Positions 27,190 to 37,132 of a stretch of DNA of 64,000 bases are shown piece after piece. Source of the stretch: Bacteroides sp. GM023 (GTDB lineage: Bacteria > Bacteroidota > Bacteroidia > Bacteroidales > Bacteroidaceae); the NCBI RefSeq assembly GCF_014750685.1, contig NZ_JAAXGE010000014.1, positions 124,001-188,000 on the forward strand. The letters run 5' to 3'. The position numbers and the translations under genes are program-made. Numbering within the stretch: the first letter of the stretch is position 1; each line of letters begins with the position of its first letter. The notes beneath the pieces were generated by a model that was not told the DNA's origin, made no database searches, and worked only from the letters and a program-made list of their open reading frames with translations.

Positions 27190-28854
27190 TTAATCGGTTA
27201 CGCCGTCAGTAAGTCCAGCGCCATCTCCTTGTACTGGCATTTTTCCGTCCTTATTGTTATCACTTTCAGAAATTCCATTGTTTGAGTTAATTTCTTTCTG
27301 CGGAATACGCAATAACAACCATCCGTCGTCTGCTTTAAGATTAAATTTGAAAGCATCCGGGAAGTTACTTTCTACTCCGCTGTTGTTGAAACGAACGATG
27401 TTCTTTTTCAGACGCATAACATCAGGAAACGCGAAACCTTCTCCCCACAACTCAATACGGCGTTGCAACCATACGGCATCCTGCACTTCTTCTTTGGAAC
27501 TTGCACTACAAGTATATTCTTCATCACGGTAAGCCTTTATGAAGTCTTCCAGTATTTTCTTACCACCGCCCGGGTTACCGGCCATTGCTGTTGCTTCCGC
27601 CTGAATCAGAATCATTTCTTCTGCACGCATCAAGCACCAGTCACCACTATTGATAGTGGTACCGATATTGCCCTGGTAAACTCCAAATTTAACATTGGTA
27701 TATGGGGTGAATTTCTGTTTTACATCCGGAATCTCCAGCTCCGGAATAGATTGACCGTCATACCCAGCCCATGATAATCCATCCAGATTCTTTGATTTCA
27801 AGTTTTCGTCTACCCACCATCCTTTACGCACGTCTTTGTCTCCTATCTTGGCATAAAGCATAGAACTAATCATTTTATAACAGCCAACTCCCGCAGTATA
27901 GGCATCTCCAGAGAACGACGAAATAGTCGAAATCCATGAAGGATAGGCAGCAGGCATATTAGATGGATTTAATAAAATAGCCCACATCCAGTTAGCGCTT
28001 GCTTGCGCATCAACAAAAGCCGGTTTAGAAATTTCTCCTTTGCTAGCTGGTGAATAACCACTAAGGGCCTTAGTAGCATCATCTGCTGCCGCTGCCCAAT
28101 TCTGCATAACCAAATTAACACGTGCGCGAAGTCCATAAGCAACGTTCTGATTAATGAAGTTCTTAGAAGCTGCCGGTCTGTTATAACCCTCAAGTAATGT
28201 TACAGCTTGGTTCAAGTCACTCATTATAAGTTCATAAACAGCCCTCACTGTTGCACGGGGATTATTAGAAGGATTTCCGGCCTCTTTATCTGTCACGATA
28301 GGTACAGCCGGCTTATCTTCGTTTCCTACATAAGTAAACTGATAGTTTTGCACGAGAGAGAAATAGTCGAAAGCACGTGTAGCCAACGCCATTCCACGAT
28401 AATATTTCAACTCGGCAAGCTCCGTATCTTCCGGAATAGAAGACAGAATATCATTCGCTTGCTTAATCTGCGTGTAGAACATACTCCAACGCATATATGG
28501 GTTGGCATAGTTGTATGTACGGTCAGAATATTCGCTGGCTACAGAAAACCAGTTGAAGTCATTATTCGGGGCAACCATATCCGCCGAGTTCAAATCCTGA
28601 CAAAGTGCTGCCATAGGATATCCGAAATCATCGTCACGCGGGTCTGTCATTCCATATACGCATCCTTGCTTACCAATAGAAGCAAACATTCCTAAAACAT
28701 CACTTGCCACACGGCTGGGCAATGCTTCTGCTATCTCTTCTTTTTGTTCAGAAGTTATAATATCCCCTTCGGGCTTAGTATCCAGATCAGTGCAAGCTCC
28801 AATTCCAAGGCTTACCAATCCTATTGCTAATATATTGTATTTTTCTAATTTCAT
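27190..28854 (-). CDS. SusD/RagB-family lipoprotein of the silent pair
   Basis: A 554-residue SusD-like surface lipoprotein. The lipobox is LGIGAC with Cys21 followed by TDLDTKPEG. SusD markers are LAELKYYRGMALATRAFDYFSLVQNYQF in the first TPR-like region, EMILIQAEATAMAG, and WLQRRIELWGEGFAFPDVMRLKK near the C-terminus. The SusC gene lies 27 bases upstream on the same strand, so both would be transcribed together. In the orientation sequenced that SusC gene lacks a promoter and 5' end, so this SusD is expected to be silent unless the upstream 2.3-kb segment inverts. Confidence 0.93.
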   Translation of the reverse strand: MKLEKYNILAIGLVSLGIGACTDLDTKPEGDIITSEQKEEIAEALPSRVASDVLGMFASIGKQGCVYGMTDPRDDDFGYPMAALCQDLNSADMVAPNNDFNWFSVASEYSDRTYNYANPYMRWSMFYTQIKQANDILSSIPEDTELAELKYYRGMALATRAFDYFSLVQNYQFTYVGNEDKPAVPIVTDKEAGNPSNNPRATVRAVYELIMSDLNQAVTLLEGYNRPAASKNFINQNVAYGLRARVNLVMQNWAAAADDATKALSGYSPASKGEISKPAFVDAQASANWMWAILLNPSNMPAAYPSWISTISSFSGDAYTAGVGCYKMISSMLYAKIGDKDVRKGWWVDENLKSKNLDGLSWAGYDGQSIPELEIPDVKQKFTPYTNVKFGVYQGNIGTTINSGDWCLMRAEEMILIQAEATAMAGNPGGGKKILEDFIKAYRDEEYTCSASSKEEVQDAVWLQRRIELWGEGFAFPDVMRLKKNIVRFNNSGVESNFPDAFKFNLKADDGWLLLRIPQKEINSNNGISESDNNKDGKMPVQGDGAGLTDGVTD

Positions 28855-28881
28855 AATTTTCAGTTTTATTCTACAAATAAT

Positions 28882-31875
28882 TTAGAATGTAATAGTAACT
28901 CCACCGGAAATCGTTCTAAGTGAGGTATACATACCGGCACCTGTATCCTGGAAATATTCAGTTCCCAAACTTTGACGTGGATCAACACCCTTACGTGCAG
29001 TCAATAACCCCAAATTATCACCTACAACGTAGAATCTTAATTTGTTGATATTAAACTTCTGACTCAGTCTCTTAGGAATAGTATATCCAACTGTGATATT
29101 ATTCAAAGATAAATAATTAGAGTTAACCAAGAATCTGGAAGAAAGCAACTGATTGGATTTATCCGCTGTACTGATACGAGGAACGTCCGTATTTGTATTT
29201 TCCGGTGTCCATGCTTTCAAAATATCCTTGTGCCAGTTCTTACCAGGGCCATCTCCCGAGTGCATTAATTCCTGATAAGAGAAATCATAGAATTTACCAC
29301 CTAACTGATAAGAAAGTGCCATAGATATATCAAATCCGTAAAGGCTTACCGTAGTGCTTATACCACCGTATATTTTAGGAAGTGACGAACCCAGATCCGC
29401 TTGTTTGGCAGCAGACCAGTCATCAGTTGTAGATCTGTCGCCTTTATCAGGATCAACATAGTATAAAGCCTTACCTGTTTCTTTATCAACTCCCGCATAT
29501 TCACGCAGATAAGAGTTAAACAGCGAACCGCCAACTTTCCAGATGGTAACAGTTCTGGTGATACCATTTTCTGCTACACTAGAATCCAAAGTAAGGATTT
29601 TGTTCTTATAGTGAGTTCCATTCAAGCTAAGTGACCAATATACCTTATCAGTATTTAACAATACTCCGGTTAAATCAAATTCAACACCAGAGTTACGCAT
29701 TGAACCTACATTCTTAGGCATATAAGAATATCCTTGTGTCAAAGATACCGGCTGGTTGTACAGCAAATCTGTTGTTTTACGATTGAAATAATCGATGCTA
29801 CCGGTTAACCGATTGTGGAACAATCCGAATTCGACACCAAGATCGACACTATGAGATGTTTCCCAAGTGATGTCCTTGTTTCCTTTATAAGTAAATGTAG
29901 GAGCAAAATCTCCGTTACTGCTTCCAAGAGTGTATTGATCCAAATAAGGATAGTAGTTGGTTGTACCATCGCTATAATTCAGATTATCATTACCTTGCAC
30001 ACCATAACTAGCTTTCAGCTTTAGCATATTTACCCAGTCAACATTAAAGAACTCTTCTTTATTGATCAACCATGCCGCACCTACACTACCGAAATTTCCC
30101 CAACGATTATCCGGATGGAAACGTGACGAAGCATCTCTACGATAAGAAGCAGAGAAGAAGTATTTTTCGTCATAATCGTATTGTGCACGGAACAACCATC
30201 CCTTGGTAGAGTAACGATCGGTGTAAGACGTTGCTTTGGGAGTTTCGAAAATAGCATTACTAATTTCACCTACCCATGGGTTATACAGTTTTTTACTTTG
30301 TACATCCAGATCTTGCAACTTCAAGTTGTATGATTCGTAACCAGCCAAAATGTCTATACTATGTTTCTGAGCAAAACTAGTCTTATAAGTAAACAAGAAT
30401 TGTTGATTCAATCCTATTTTTCTATAATGCTCAACTTCTACTTGTCCACCTGCTGACACAGAACCACCATAGAATGGATTATATAAAATTGAAGAACGTT
30501 GGTCACTTGTGTTCACACCCACATTAGCGTTGAACTGCAATCCTTTGTACAAATCAACTATTGCATAGAATTTCGCATTAATTACATTAGTCAAAGATTC
30601 GTATCTATCCAGTTTTAGCGATACTCCCGGATTCGACATTGCCATAAAAGCACGTACTTGTCCGGTAGAGTTACCTGAGTCATAAACAGTCATGCCGTTA
30701 TTATCAACTTTGACATTTCCGTCAGCATTTCGCACATACATCGGATAGATAGGAGCGATCATGGAAGTAATATAAAACAAGTTTCCAGTTGATCCCCAGT
30801 CAGTCTGATTTGTCGGAGCTTTGCTATTATAATAGGTATATCCCATATTTGCGCCCACTTTCAACCATGGTTTAGCTTGATAATCAGCTTTTAGACGACC
30901 TGTATAGCGTGTAAAGCCTGATCCCTCGACAATACCGGAGTCATCCAGATAGCCTAATGACATATAGAAGTTCAATTTATCACTCGAACCGGAGATTGAA
31001 GCATTGTACTCTTGTCTTAAGTTACCCTTATCAAACATTTCATCATACCAGTTGTCCGGTGTGTAGTAATAATTACCATCACTATATCCCAACTTTGCAT
31101 TTTTATTGATTTTACCGTCTACTCCAATGAAGTCTTCTCCAACTGGTACATTATAAACCTGATAGCCCAAACCACCATTCTTTACATCCAACATGTTTTT
31201 CAAAGCATAGGCACGTGCTTCACTAGCCGACTTTCCATTATAAGCCTGACTATTATACATTGCTTTGTAAAATGTCTCATAATACATGGCAGGATCTTTC
31301 ATTACATTATAGTTAGGCACAGCACGTGAGTTGCTACCCCATTTTGCGTCAACTGTAACTACCGCATTACCACCGGACACACCTTTCTTTGTTGTTATCA
31401 GAACAACTCCATTAGCTCCACGTGCTCCATAAATAGCACTGGCAGATGCATCTTTCAATACGCTAATAGACTCAATATCCTGTGAGTTGATAGCAGAAAT
31501 ACTACCATCATAGGGAACACCATCTACAACATACAAAGGATCATTGCTAGAACTCATTGAGCCAATACCACGAATCTTGATTTTGGCATCCTCTCCCGGT
31601 TGTCCATTAGCGCTGGTTCCCTGCACACCTGCAACAGAACCAACTAATGCATTTGTTACATTGGAAACCTGACGCATAGCAATCTTTTCAGCTTTCATTG
31701 TTGATGCAGAACCGGTAAAAGCTGCTTTCTTTGCCGTACCATAGGCTACCACTATAACTTCATCAATCTGCTTTGCATCGGACTTCAAAACGACTTTCAA
31801 ACGAGGTTTAATAGTAACTTCCTGGGTTTCCATACCAATGTAAGAAATCTGCAAAGTCTTTGCAGAACTAAACAC
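28882..31875 (-). CDS. SusC body without 5' end (silent copy of a SusC switch)
   Basis: The frame encodes 997 residues of a SusC-type TonB-dependent transporter but has no signal peptide and lacks the first half of the carboxypeptidase-regulatory-like domain. It opens with FSSAKTLQISYIGMETQEV, the middle of that domain, then DEVIVVAYGTAKKAAFTG, a normal plug (KIRGIGSMSSSNDPLYVVDGV) and barrel ending TSLRTISGGVTITF. The GTG at 31875 is only the first possible in-frame start; a TGA stop lies 30 bases further upstream. The break coincides with a 26-bp inverted repeat also in the SusC gene at 33932-37117, in the same reading phase. I read this as a silent cassette awaiting inversion rather than a decayed gene, because ~990 codons remain open. 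Confidence 0.9.
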   Translation of the reverse strand: MFSSAKTLQISYIGMETQEVTIKPRLKVVLKSDAKQIDEVIVVAYGTAKKAAFTGSASTMKAEKIAMRQVSNVTNALVGSVAGVQGTSANGQPGEDAKIKIRGIGSMSSSNDPLYVVDGVPYDGSISAINSQDIESISVLKDASASAIYGARGANGVVLITTKKGVSGGNAVVTVDAKWGSNSRAVPNYNVMKDPAMYYETFYKAMYNSQAYNGKSASEARAYALKNMLDVKNGGLGYQVYNVPVGEDFIGVDGKINKNAKLGYSDGNYYYTPDNWYDEMFDKGNLRQEYNASISGSSDKLNFYMSLGYLDDSGIVEGSGFTRYTGRLKADYQAKPWLKVGANMGYTYYNSKAPTNQTDWGSTGNLFYITSMIAPIYPMYVRNADGNVKVDNNGMTVYDSGNSTGQVRAFMAMSNPGVSLKLDRYESLTNVINAKFYAIVDLYKGLQFNANVGVNTSDQRSSILYNPFYGGSVSAGGQVEVEHYRKIGLNQQFLFTYKTSFAQKHSIDILAGYESYNLKLQDLDVQSKKLYNPWVGEISNAIFETPKATSYTDRYSTKGWLFRAQYDYDEKYFFSASYRRDASSRFHPDNRWGNFGSVGAAWLINKEEFFNVDWVNMLKLKASYGVQGNDNLNYSDGTTNYYPYLDQYTLGSSNGDFAPTFTYKGNKDITWETSHSVDLGVEFGLFHNRLTGSIDYFNRKTTDLLYNQPVSLTQGYSYMPKNVGSMRNSGVEFDLTGVLLNTDKVYWSLSLNGTHYKNKILTLDSSVAENGITRTVTIWKVGGSLFNSYLREYAGVDKETGKALYYVDPDKGDRSTTDDWSAAKQADLGSSLPKIYGGISTTVSLYGFDISMALSYQLGGKFYDFSYQELMHSGDGPGKNWHKDILKAWTPENTNTDVPRISTADKSNQLLSSRFLVNSNYLSLNNITVGYTIPKRLSQKFNINKLRFYVVGDNLGLLTARKGVDPRQSLGTEYFQDTGAGMYTSLRTISGGVTITF
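31844..31869. repeat. Left crossover site of SusC switch
   Basis: A 26-bp sequence identical, in inverted orientation, to 34133-34158. Its centre is the 17-bp near-perfect dyad CTGCAAAG-N-CTTTGCAG (31849-31865). It encodes SSAKTLQI in the silent susC reading frame. Confidence 0.92.
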
Positions 31876-32245
31876 AACCGCAACAGACTCATAACCAAAG
31901 ACTTGTCAAAAACGCTATTTCCCTGGGATATAAATGCATGATTATATATATATCACAGATTATTAGCTCATTAAATATTCTTAGGAAGGCTCAAGTCTGT
32001 GAATTATGATACTATATTTCTATCAAAATATAAGCTTTATAATCTTTATTCTCAGTCACTTACATTAGCATTTTATCGAAATAATAGAGCAATATTGTTA
32101 CTTCTTTATTATCAATATCCATTTTTGTCATTGCTATTCGTAATCAATATTAACCAGCAACAAGTGTACTTATTCATTTATGAGTAAGTAGCCGACGTGG
32201 ATATGCAAAACACCAAAGGTGTAAAAGGCGTTGTCTGTTATTATA

Positions 32246-32281
32246 TCTCATTAATGTTCCATAAATGGGACATTAATGAGA
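32246..32281 (-). terminator. Hairpin after the recombinase gene
   Basis: A 12-bp perfect stem (32246-32257 with 32270-32281) with a 12-base loop, just downstream of the recombinase stop on the minus strand. The U-tract is poor (ATATAATAAC follows), so termination is probable but not certain. The rest of 31876-32245 is AT-rich with no recognisable gene. Confidence 0.6.
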
Positions 32282-32291
32282 ATATCCCGGC

Positions 32292-33482
32292 CTAACTTTT
32301 CCGCTTGTTACTACCTTTTAGTGAAGCCGCTTTTTCAAGATCACGCACGACTGTGATGTCCATTATATTTGCATACACCTGAGTGGTCTTTACACTTTTG
32401 TGACCTAATAATTTTTGTACAGTAGTTATATTAGCACCACTATATAATAATAAGGTAGCATTCGTGTGGCGCGCAGTATGAAATGATACTCGTTTGTCAA
32501 TTCCCGCCAGGTTTGCCAGTACATTCAGCTCTTTGTTAATATTAGAATTATCTTTTAACTTGAAGAAACTATTAAGATCATCTTTGTAGTGCTGTAATAT
32601 CTGAATTCCTTTTCCTTCAAATAATAGGTATAATGGCAAACGTACTTCAATTCCCGTTTTTACTGATTTGTATATAAGCCAGGTTTCCTGATGAAATTCG
32701 ACAATATTCGCAGATGTTAGATTTATAAAATCGGAATATCGTAACCCCGCATAACAACAGAACAAAAAAGCATCTTTTGTTTTTTGTAATTTTGCAAACT
32801 TTCCCATTAACTGCAAATCTTCAAATTTATGCAATTCTTCTGGTGACAAATGTGTATGATTTCCTTCTACACTCTTGATCTTATATTTTCTGAAGGCATA
32901 TTTTTGCACATCCATATATTCCTTATTTATAGCAACATTGACATACCGTTTCAGATGTTTCATATGCTTTGCTATAGTATTAAGGTGATACCCTTTAGAT
33001 TGCAAGTAATTGTCAAATGAAGAAACAAACTCAAATGTCAGATCCATAAACGATACATCTTTCTTGAATTCCCGAAGTAATTCAAGAGTAGAAAGATGAT
33101 TCTGCTTAGTACTTTCTTTCAAAGAAGAATTAGCCACTTCTTCTTTGTAGAAACTTAAAAACGACCTTCCATTACTCATCGGTTTGTCAATAGACTCTTT
33201 TAACAAATCCAGTGAAATTGGTTTTCCTTGTTGCCATAATCCAAGCTCAGTTTGCTCAATCGCAGCTATATATTCATATAACATACGGTTTAGAACATCA
33301 GCATTAGGATGACTTTTCACCATTCTTCGTTTTGTATCCCATTGATCAACTTTGAGATATATTTTGGTGGAGAAATACATTTTCCTCCTATTGAGATAAG
33401 CCTCTACCTGTACTAATGCCATTCCCTTTTTATTCAATCTCTTTTTTCTGTTAAACACAAGATTGTAACTAATCTTTTCCAT
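32292..33482 (-). CDS. Tyrosine recombinase, probable SusC/SusD invertase
   Basis: A 396-residue phage-integrase-family recombinase of the Bacteroides type. The N-terminal ~90 residues form an arm-binding domain (YNLVFNRKKRLNKKGMALVQV), followed by a SAM-like core-binding domain (~100-200) and a catalytic domain. Catalytic residues are visible: Arg in CCYAGLRYSDFINL, Lys in SVKTGIEVRLPL, His and Arg in FHTARHTNAT, and the nucleophile Tyr in TTQVYANIM. It lies between the two 26-bp crossover sites inside the segment that would invert. B. fragilis is known to use a tyrosine recombinase (Tsr0667, from memory) for SusC/SusD inversion. Assignment to these sites is inferred from position. Confidence 0.92.
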   Translation of the reverse strand: MEKISYNLVFNRKKRLNKKGMALVQVEAYLNRRKMYFSTKIYLKVDQWDTKRRMVKSHPNADVLNRMLYEYIAAIEQTELGLWQQGKPISLDLLKESIDKPMSNGRSFLSFYKEEVANSSLKESTKQNHLSTLELLREFKKDVSFMDLTFEFVSSFDNYLQSKGYHLNTIAKHMKHLKRYVNVAINKEYMDVQKYAFRKYKIKSVEGNHTHLSPEELHKFEDLQLMGKFAKLQKTKDAFLFCCYAGLRYSDFINLTSANIVEFHQETWLIYKSVKTGIEVRLPLYLLFEGKGIQILQHYKDDLNSFFKLKDNSNINKELNVLANLAGIDKRVSFHTARHTNATLLLYSGANITTVQKLLGHKSVKTTQVYANIMDITVVRDLEKAASLKGSNKRKS

Positions 33483-33844
33483 ACTTTTCCTTTTTAATTA
33501 ATAATAGAACAAATTAAACGTAGTTCTGTGCTACATCAGAGATGAATATGCATTAATATCTCTAAAAAAATAATCTTTTAATATCTAAGTATTCACAAAA
33601 CTTTAAATTAAATGCCACTTTTTCATGTCTATTCTTGCGTAAAAAGCAAAAAGTAGCCTTGCGAATACTCTTTTGTGACTAAAAACGAGTAAAATAAATC
33701 TTAAAAGATACATTTTGCTTAGACAAAATATCACTATAACTTTTTAAAACTAACCACTTTTATATCGAAAAATATGCTTATCAGCATAAAATAGACCATT
33801 AAAATAACAATATGTTATATTTACAACCTTTTTTTATTAAATCA

Positions 33845-33875
33845 ATTGCTAGTTTCAGATTTATTAATATATTTG
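33845..33875 (+). promoter_or_regulatory. Single promoter of the SusC switch
   Basis: ATTG (33845-33848), 19 bases, perfect TATATTTG (33868-33875); transcription would start near 33882, 50 bases before the susC ATG. It lies inside the invertible segment, so it would serve whichever susC body is joined to it. The remaining 33483-33840 is very AT-rich with no gene. Confidence 0.75.
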
Positions 33876-33931
33876 CAAATTGTTAGAGTAAAGAAACAAT
33901 TAATGTAAAGTTAAACTTTAAGAGAGAATTT

Positions 33932-36900
33932 ATGAAAAGAAAATTAATGCTGTTATTGGCATGCCTTTTTGTGGGCATAAGCTTGGTAACTGCTCAGACT
34001 CAGAAGGTCACAGGCGTTGTGATTTCTGAAGAAGATGGGCAGCCAGTTGTTGGCGCTTCTGTGTTAGTAAAAGGTACCACCCAAGGTACAATCACAGATG
34101 TAGATGGTAACTTTAATTTGTCAAATGTACCAAGTTCTGCAAAGACTTTGCAGATTTCGTATATTGGAATGCAAACGCAAGAAGTAGTTATCAAACCTAA
34201 CTTAAAAGTCATATTAAAGCCAGATGCCCAAAAGCTAGATGAGATAGTAGTGACAGCTATGGGTATCTCACGTGAGAAAAAAGCGCTGGGATATGCCGTA
34301 CAAGATGTAAAGTCTGACGAGTTGACACGTGCTGCTAATACAGACCTAGCAGGAGCCTTGCAAGGGAAAGTATCAGGTGTTGATATTACTCCATCGTCAG
34401 GTATGCCGGGTGCTTCTTCCAAAATCACAATTCGTGGTTCCCGTTCTTTCACCGGAGATAACACTCCATTGTATGTAATTGATGGCATGCCTATTGCTTC
34501 TACCGCTGATGTGAGCACTTCGCTTACTGATGGAGCGTATGGTACAGACTATGCTAACCGTGCTGTGGACATCGACCCAAATGACATAGAAAGTATCAAC
34601 ATCTTAAAGGGACAAGCTGCTTCTGCCTTATATGGAATGAGAGCTTCCAATGGTGTTATTGTCATCACTACCAAAAGTGGAAAAGGAGCGGATAAAGGAA
34701 AACCGACTATAACCTTTAGCAGTAACCTTGTCTTTGATAAGGTGTCAACTCTTCCGAAACTGCAGCAAGAGTATGCACAAGGTTCAGGTGGTACATTCAG
34801 TCCGTCATCCCCTTTTGCATGGGGCCCAAAAATTTCGGAATTAGCGAATGATCCCAACTATGGCGGTAATACAGACAATAGCTATACCAGTAAGCTTGGC
34901 AAACATTCCGGACAATATTATGTTCCCCAACTTGCTGCTGCCGGTATGGATCCTTGGGCTACCCCAAAGGCATACAACAACATGAAAGACTTCTTTGAAA
35001 CTGGTGTGTCATGGAGCAACAATGTCAATGTAGCACAGAAATTTGATAAAGGGAACTACTCCTTCTCTATGGGTAATACTACCAGCAATGGTATAGTTCC
35101 ATCAACAGGTATGGACAGATACAACGTCAAGCTGGCAGCTGAAGCACAATTGCACCCCAATTGGTCAACCGGATTTAATGGCAATTTTGTAACCTCAAAA
35201 ATCACCAAGCAATCTACTGCTAACACAAGTGTGGTCGCTACAATCTATAATGCACCTGTCAGCTATAATATGGCTGGTATTCCTTCTCATATCGAGGGTG
35301 ATCCTTATACTCAAAACACATTCCGTAATAACTGGATTGACGATGCATATTGGGCAGTTGACAATAACCAGTTTTCAGAACGCTCACAGCGTTTCTTCGG
35401 AAATGCCTTTGTGAAATACTCCACAAAGTTTGGAACGGACAACCACAAACTGGATATTAAATATCAGATAGGTGATGACGCTTATACAACCAATTATTCC
35501 GAAATCTATGGATACGGAAGTACTTGGGCTCCCACAGGTGAAGATTCTGAATATCACTACACCGTTAACGAGCTAAATTCACTATTAACAGCTGCTTATA
35601 CATGGAATATCAATGAAGATTTGACCTTGGACGCTTTAATTGGTAATGAATTTGTTGACAAAAAAACAAAATATGAGTATGCATATAGCATGAATTTCAA
35701 TTTCCCGGGCTGGAATCACCTGAATAATGCTTCTGTATTCTCAAATGAAAGCCTATACTATAAGAAACGTACTGTAGGCAATTTTGCAAATTTGTCAATT
35801 GCATGGAAAAACATGCTCTACCTGAGTGGAAGTATACGTAATGACATTGTTTCAAGCATGCCACGTGACAATCGTTCCTTTACATATCCCTCTGTATCTT
35901 TGGGATTCATCTTCACAGAACTGGAACCTTTGAAGAACAACATACTAACTTTCGGTAAAATACGTGCGTCTTATGCAGAAGTTGGTATGGCTGGTGATTA
36001 TACTCAGAGTTATTATTATACTCCGGCTTATGGCGGCGGTTTCTATATGGGAAATCCGATCGTTTATCCTATAAACGGTTCAATGGCTTATATTCCATAT
36101 TATAAGGTATACGACCCCAACTTGAAACCGCAGAATACAAAATCGTATGAGTTGGGAGCTGATCTTACTTTCTTTAACGGCTTGGTGACATTGAATTATA
36201 CCTATTCACGTCAGAATGTAAAAGATCAGATATTTGAAGTGCCTTTGGCCGGTTCAACCGGAGCCTCAAGTATGATTATGAACGGTGGCAAGATCCATAC
36301 AAACACCCACGAATTGACAGTAGGCGTATCTCCGGTAGATACGAAGAACTTCAAACTCGATTTTGCTTTCAACTTCTCTAAGATAGACAATTATGTAGAC
36401 GAATTGGCACCGGGAGTAGAAAGCATCATGCTGGGAGGATTTGTAACCCCGCAAGTACGTGCCGGAATTGGTGACAAGTTTCCTGTAATCTATGGAAAAA
36501 GCTACATGCGCAATGACGAAGGAAAGATTGTAGTAGACCAAAATGGACTTCCTATGCAGGGAGAAGACGCAGTTATCGGAACAGTATCTCCTGATTTCCG
36601 TTTAGGTTTCAATACTAGCATCGAATTATACAAGTTCCGTATTTCCGCAGTATTTGACTGGAAACAAGGTGGACAAATGTATAGCGGTACCGCAGGCGAA
36701 ATGAACTATTATGGCGTAAGCAAATTATCAGGTGATATGCGTAAAGCTGATTTCGTTGTAGAAAACTCTGTAAAAGAGACAGGAAAAGATGCAGAGGGAA
36801 ATCCTATTTATGCACCTAATGATATAAAAACTAACGCACAGGATTATTTCACCAGAAGAAGATCAATTGATGAATCATATATTTATGACAATTCATATAT

Positions 36901-37117
36901 CAAAATGCGTGAATTATCTGTAAGCTATCCGGTTTTCTCAAAGAAATGGTTAAGTGTGAACGTAAATGTCTTCGCTCGCAACATTCTGGTTTGGTCTGAA
37001 ATGAAAGGTTTCGATCCGGAAGCTTCACAGGGTAACGACAACATGGGAGGTGCATTCGAACGCTTCTCACTCCCGGGAACAGCCAGCTATGGTTTTGGAT
37101 TTAATGTAAAATTCTAA
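33932..37117 (+). CDS. SusC/RagA-family TonB-dependent transporter, expressed copy of SusC switch
   Basis: A 1061-residue SusC-type outer-membrane transporter. The signal peptide is MKRKLMLLLACLFVGISLVT-AQ; residues ~25-100 are the carboxypeptidase-regulatory-like domain (VTGVVISEEDGQPVVGASVL), interrupted at codons for SSAKTLQI (34133-34158) by the 26-bp crossover site. The TonB-box region (DEIVVTAMGISREKKALG), plug (ITIRGSRSFTGDNTPLYVIDG) and barrel ending SYGFGFNVKF follow. Only the first ~67 codons and promoter lie in the invertible segment, so inversion would replace everything after SSAKTLQI with the body encoded at 28882-31869. The SusD gene follows after 15 bases. Confidence 0.95.
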   Translation: MKRKLMLLLACLFVGISLVTAQTQKVTGVVISEEDGQPVVGASVLVKGTTQGTITDVDGNFNLSNVPSSAKTLQISYIGMQTQEVVIKPNLKVILKPDAQKLDEIVVTAMGISREKKALGYAVQDVKSDELTRAANTDLAGALQGKVSGVDITPSSGMPGASSKITIRGSRSFTGDNTPLYVIDGMPIASTADVSTSLTDGAYGTDYANRAVDIDPNDIESINILKGQAASALYGMRASNGVIVITTKSGKGADKGKPTITFSSNLVFDKVSTLPKLQQEYAQGSGGTFSPSSPFAWGPKISELANDPNYGGNTDNSYTSKLGKHSGQYYVPQLAAAGMDPWATPKAYNNMKDFFETGVSWSNNVNVAQKFDKGNYSFSMGNTTSNGIVPSTGMDRYNVKLAAEAQLHPNWSTGFNGNFVTSKITKQSTANTSVVATIYNAPVSYNMAGIPSHIEGDPYTQNTFRNNWIDDAYWAVDNNQFSERSQRFFGNAFVKYSTKFGTDNHKLDIKYQIGDDAYTTNYSEIYGYGSTWAPTGEDSEYHYTVNELNSLLTAAYTWNINEDLTLDALIGNEFVDKKTKYEYAYSMNFNFPGWNHLNNASVFSNESLYYKKRTVGNFANLSIAWKNMLYLSGSIRNDIVSSMPRDNRSFTYPSVSLGFIFTELEPLKNNILTFGKIRASYAEVGMAGDYTQSYYYTPAYGGGFYMGNPIVYPINGSMAYIPYYKVYDPNLKPQNTKSYELGADLTFFNGLVTLNYTYSRQNVKDQIFEVPLAGSTGASSMIMNGGKIHTNTHELTVGVSPVDTKNFKLDFAFNFSKIDNYVDELAPGVESIMLGGFVTPQVRAGIGDKFPVIYGKSYMRNDEGKIVVDQNGLPMQGEDAVIGTVSPDFRLGFNTSIELYKFRISAVFDWKQGGQMYSGTAGEMNYYGVSKLSGDMRKADFVVENSVKETGKDAEGNPIYAPNDIKTNAQDYFTRRRSIDESYIYDNSYIKMRELSVSYPVFSKKWLSVNVNVFARNILVWSEMKGFDPEASQGNDNMGGAFERFSLPGTASYGFGFNVKF
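34133..34158. repeat. Right crossover site of SusC switch
   Basis: 26-bp inverted copy of 31844-31869 inside the susC coding sequence, dyad centre 34137-34153. The reading phase is the same as at the left site, so recombination gives an in-frame exchange. Confidence 0.92.
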
Positions 37118-37132
37118 TTAGCTAAAAGAAAG

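Noticed and set aside
28882..31875. Treating the left-hand SusC as a decayed pseudogene
   Set aside because: The frame is open throughout and its break matches the 26-bp inverted repeat in phase with the other SusC, which fits a silent switch copy better than decay.
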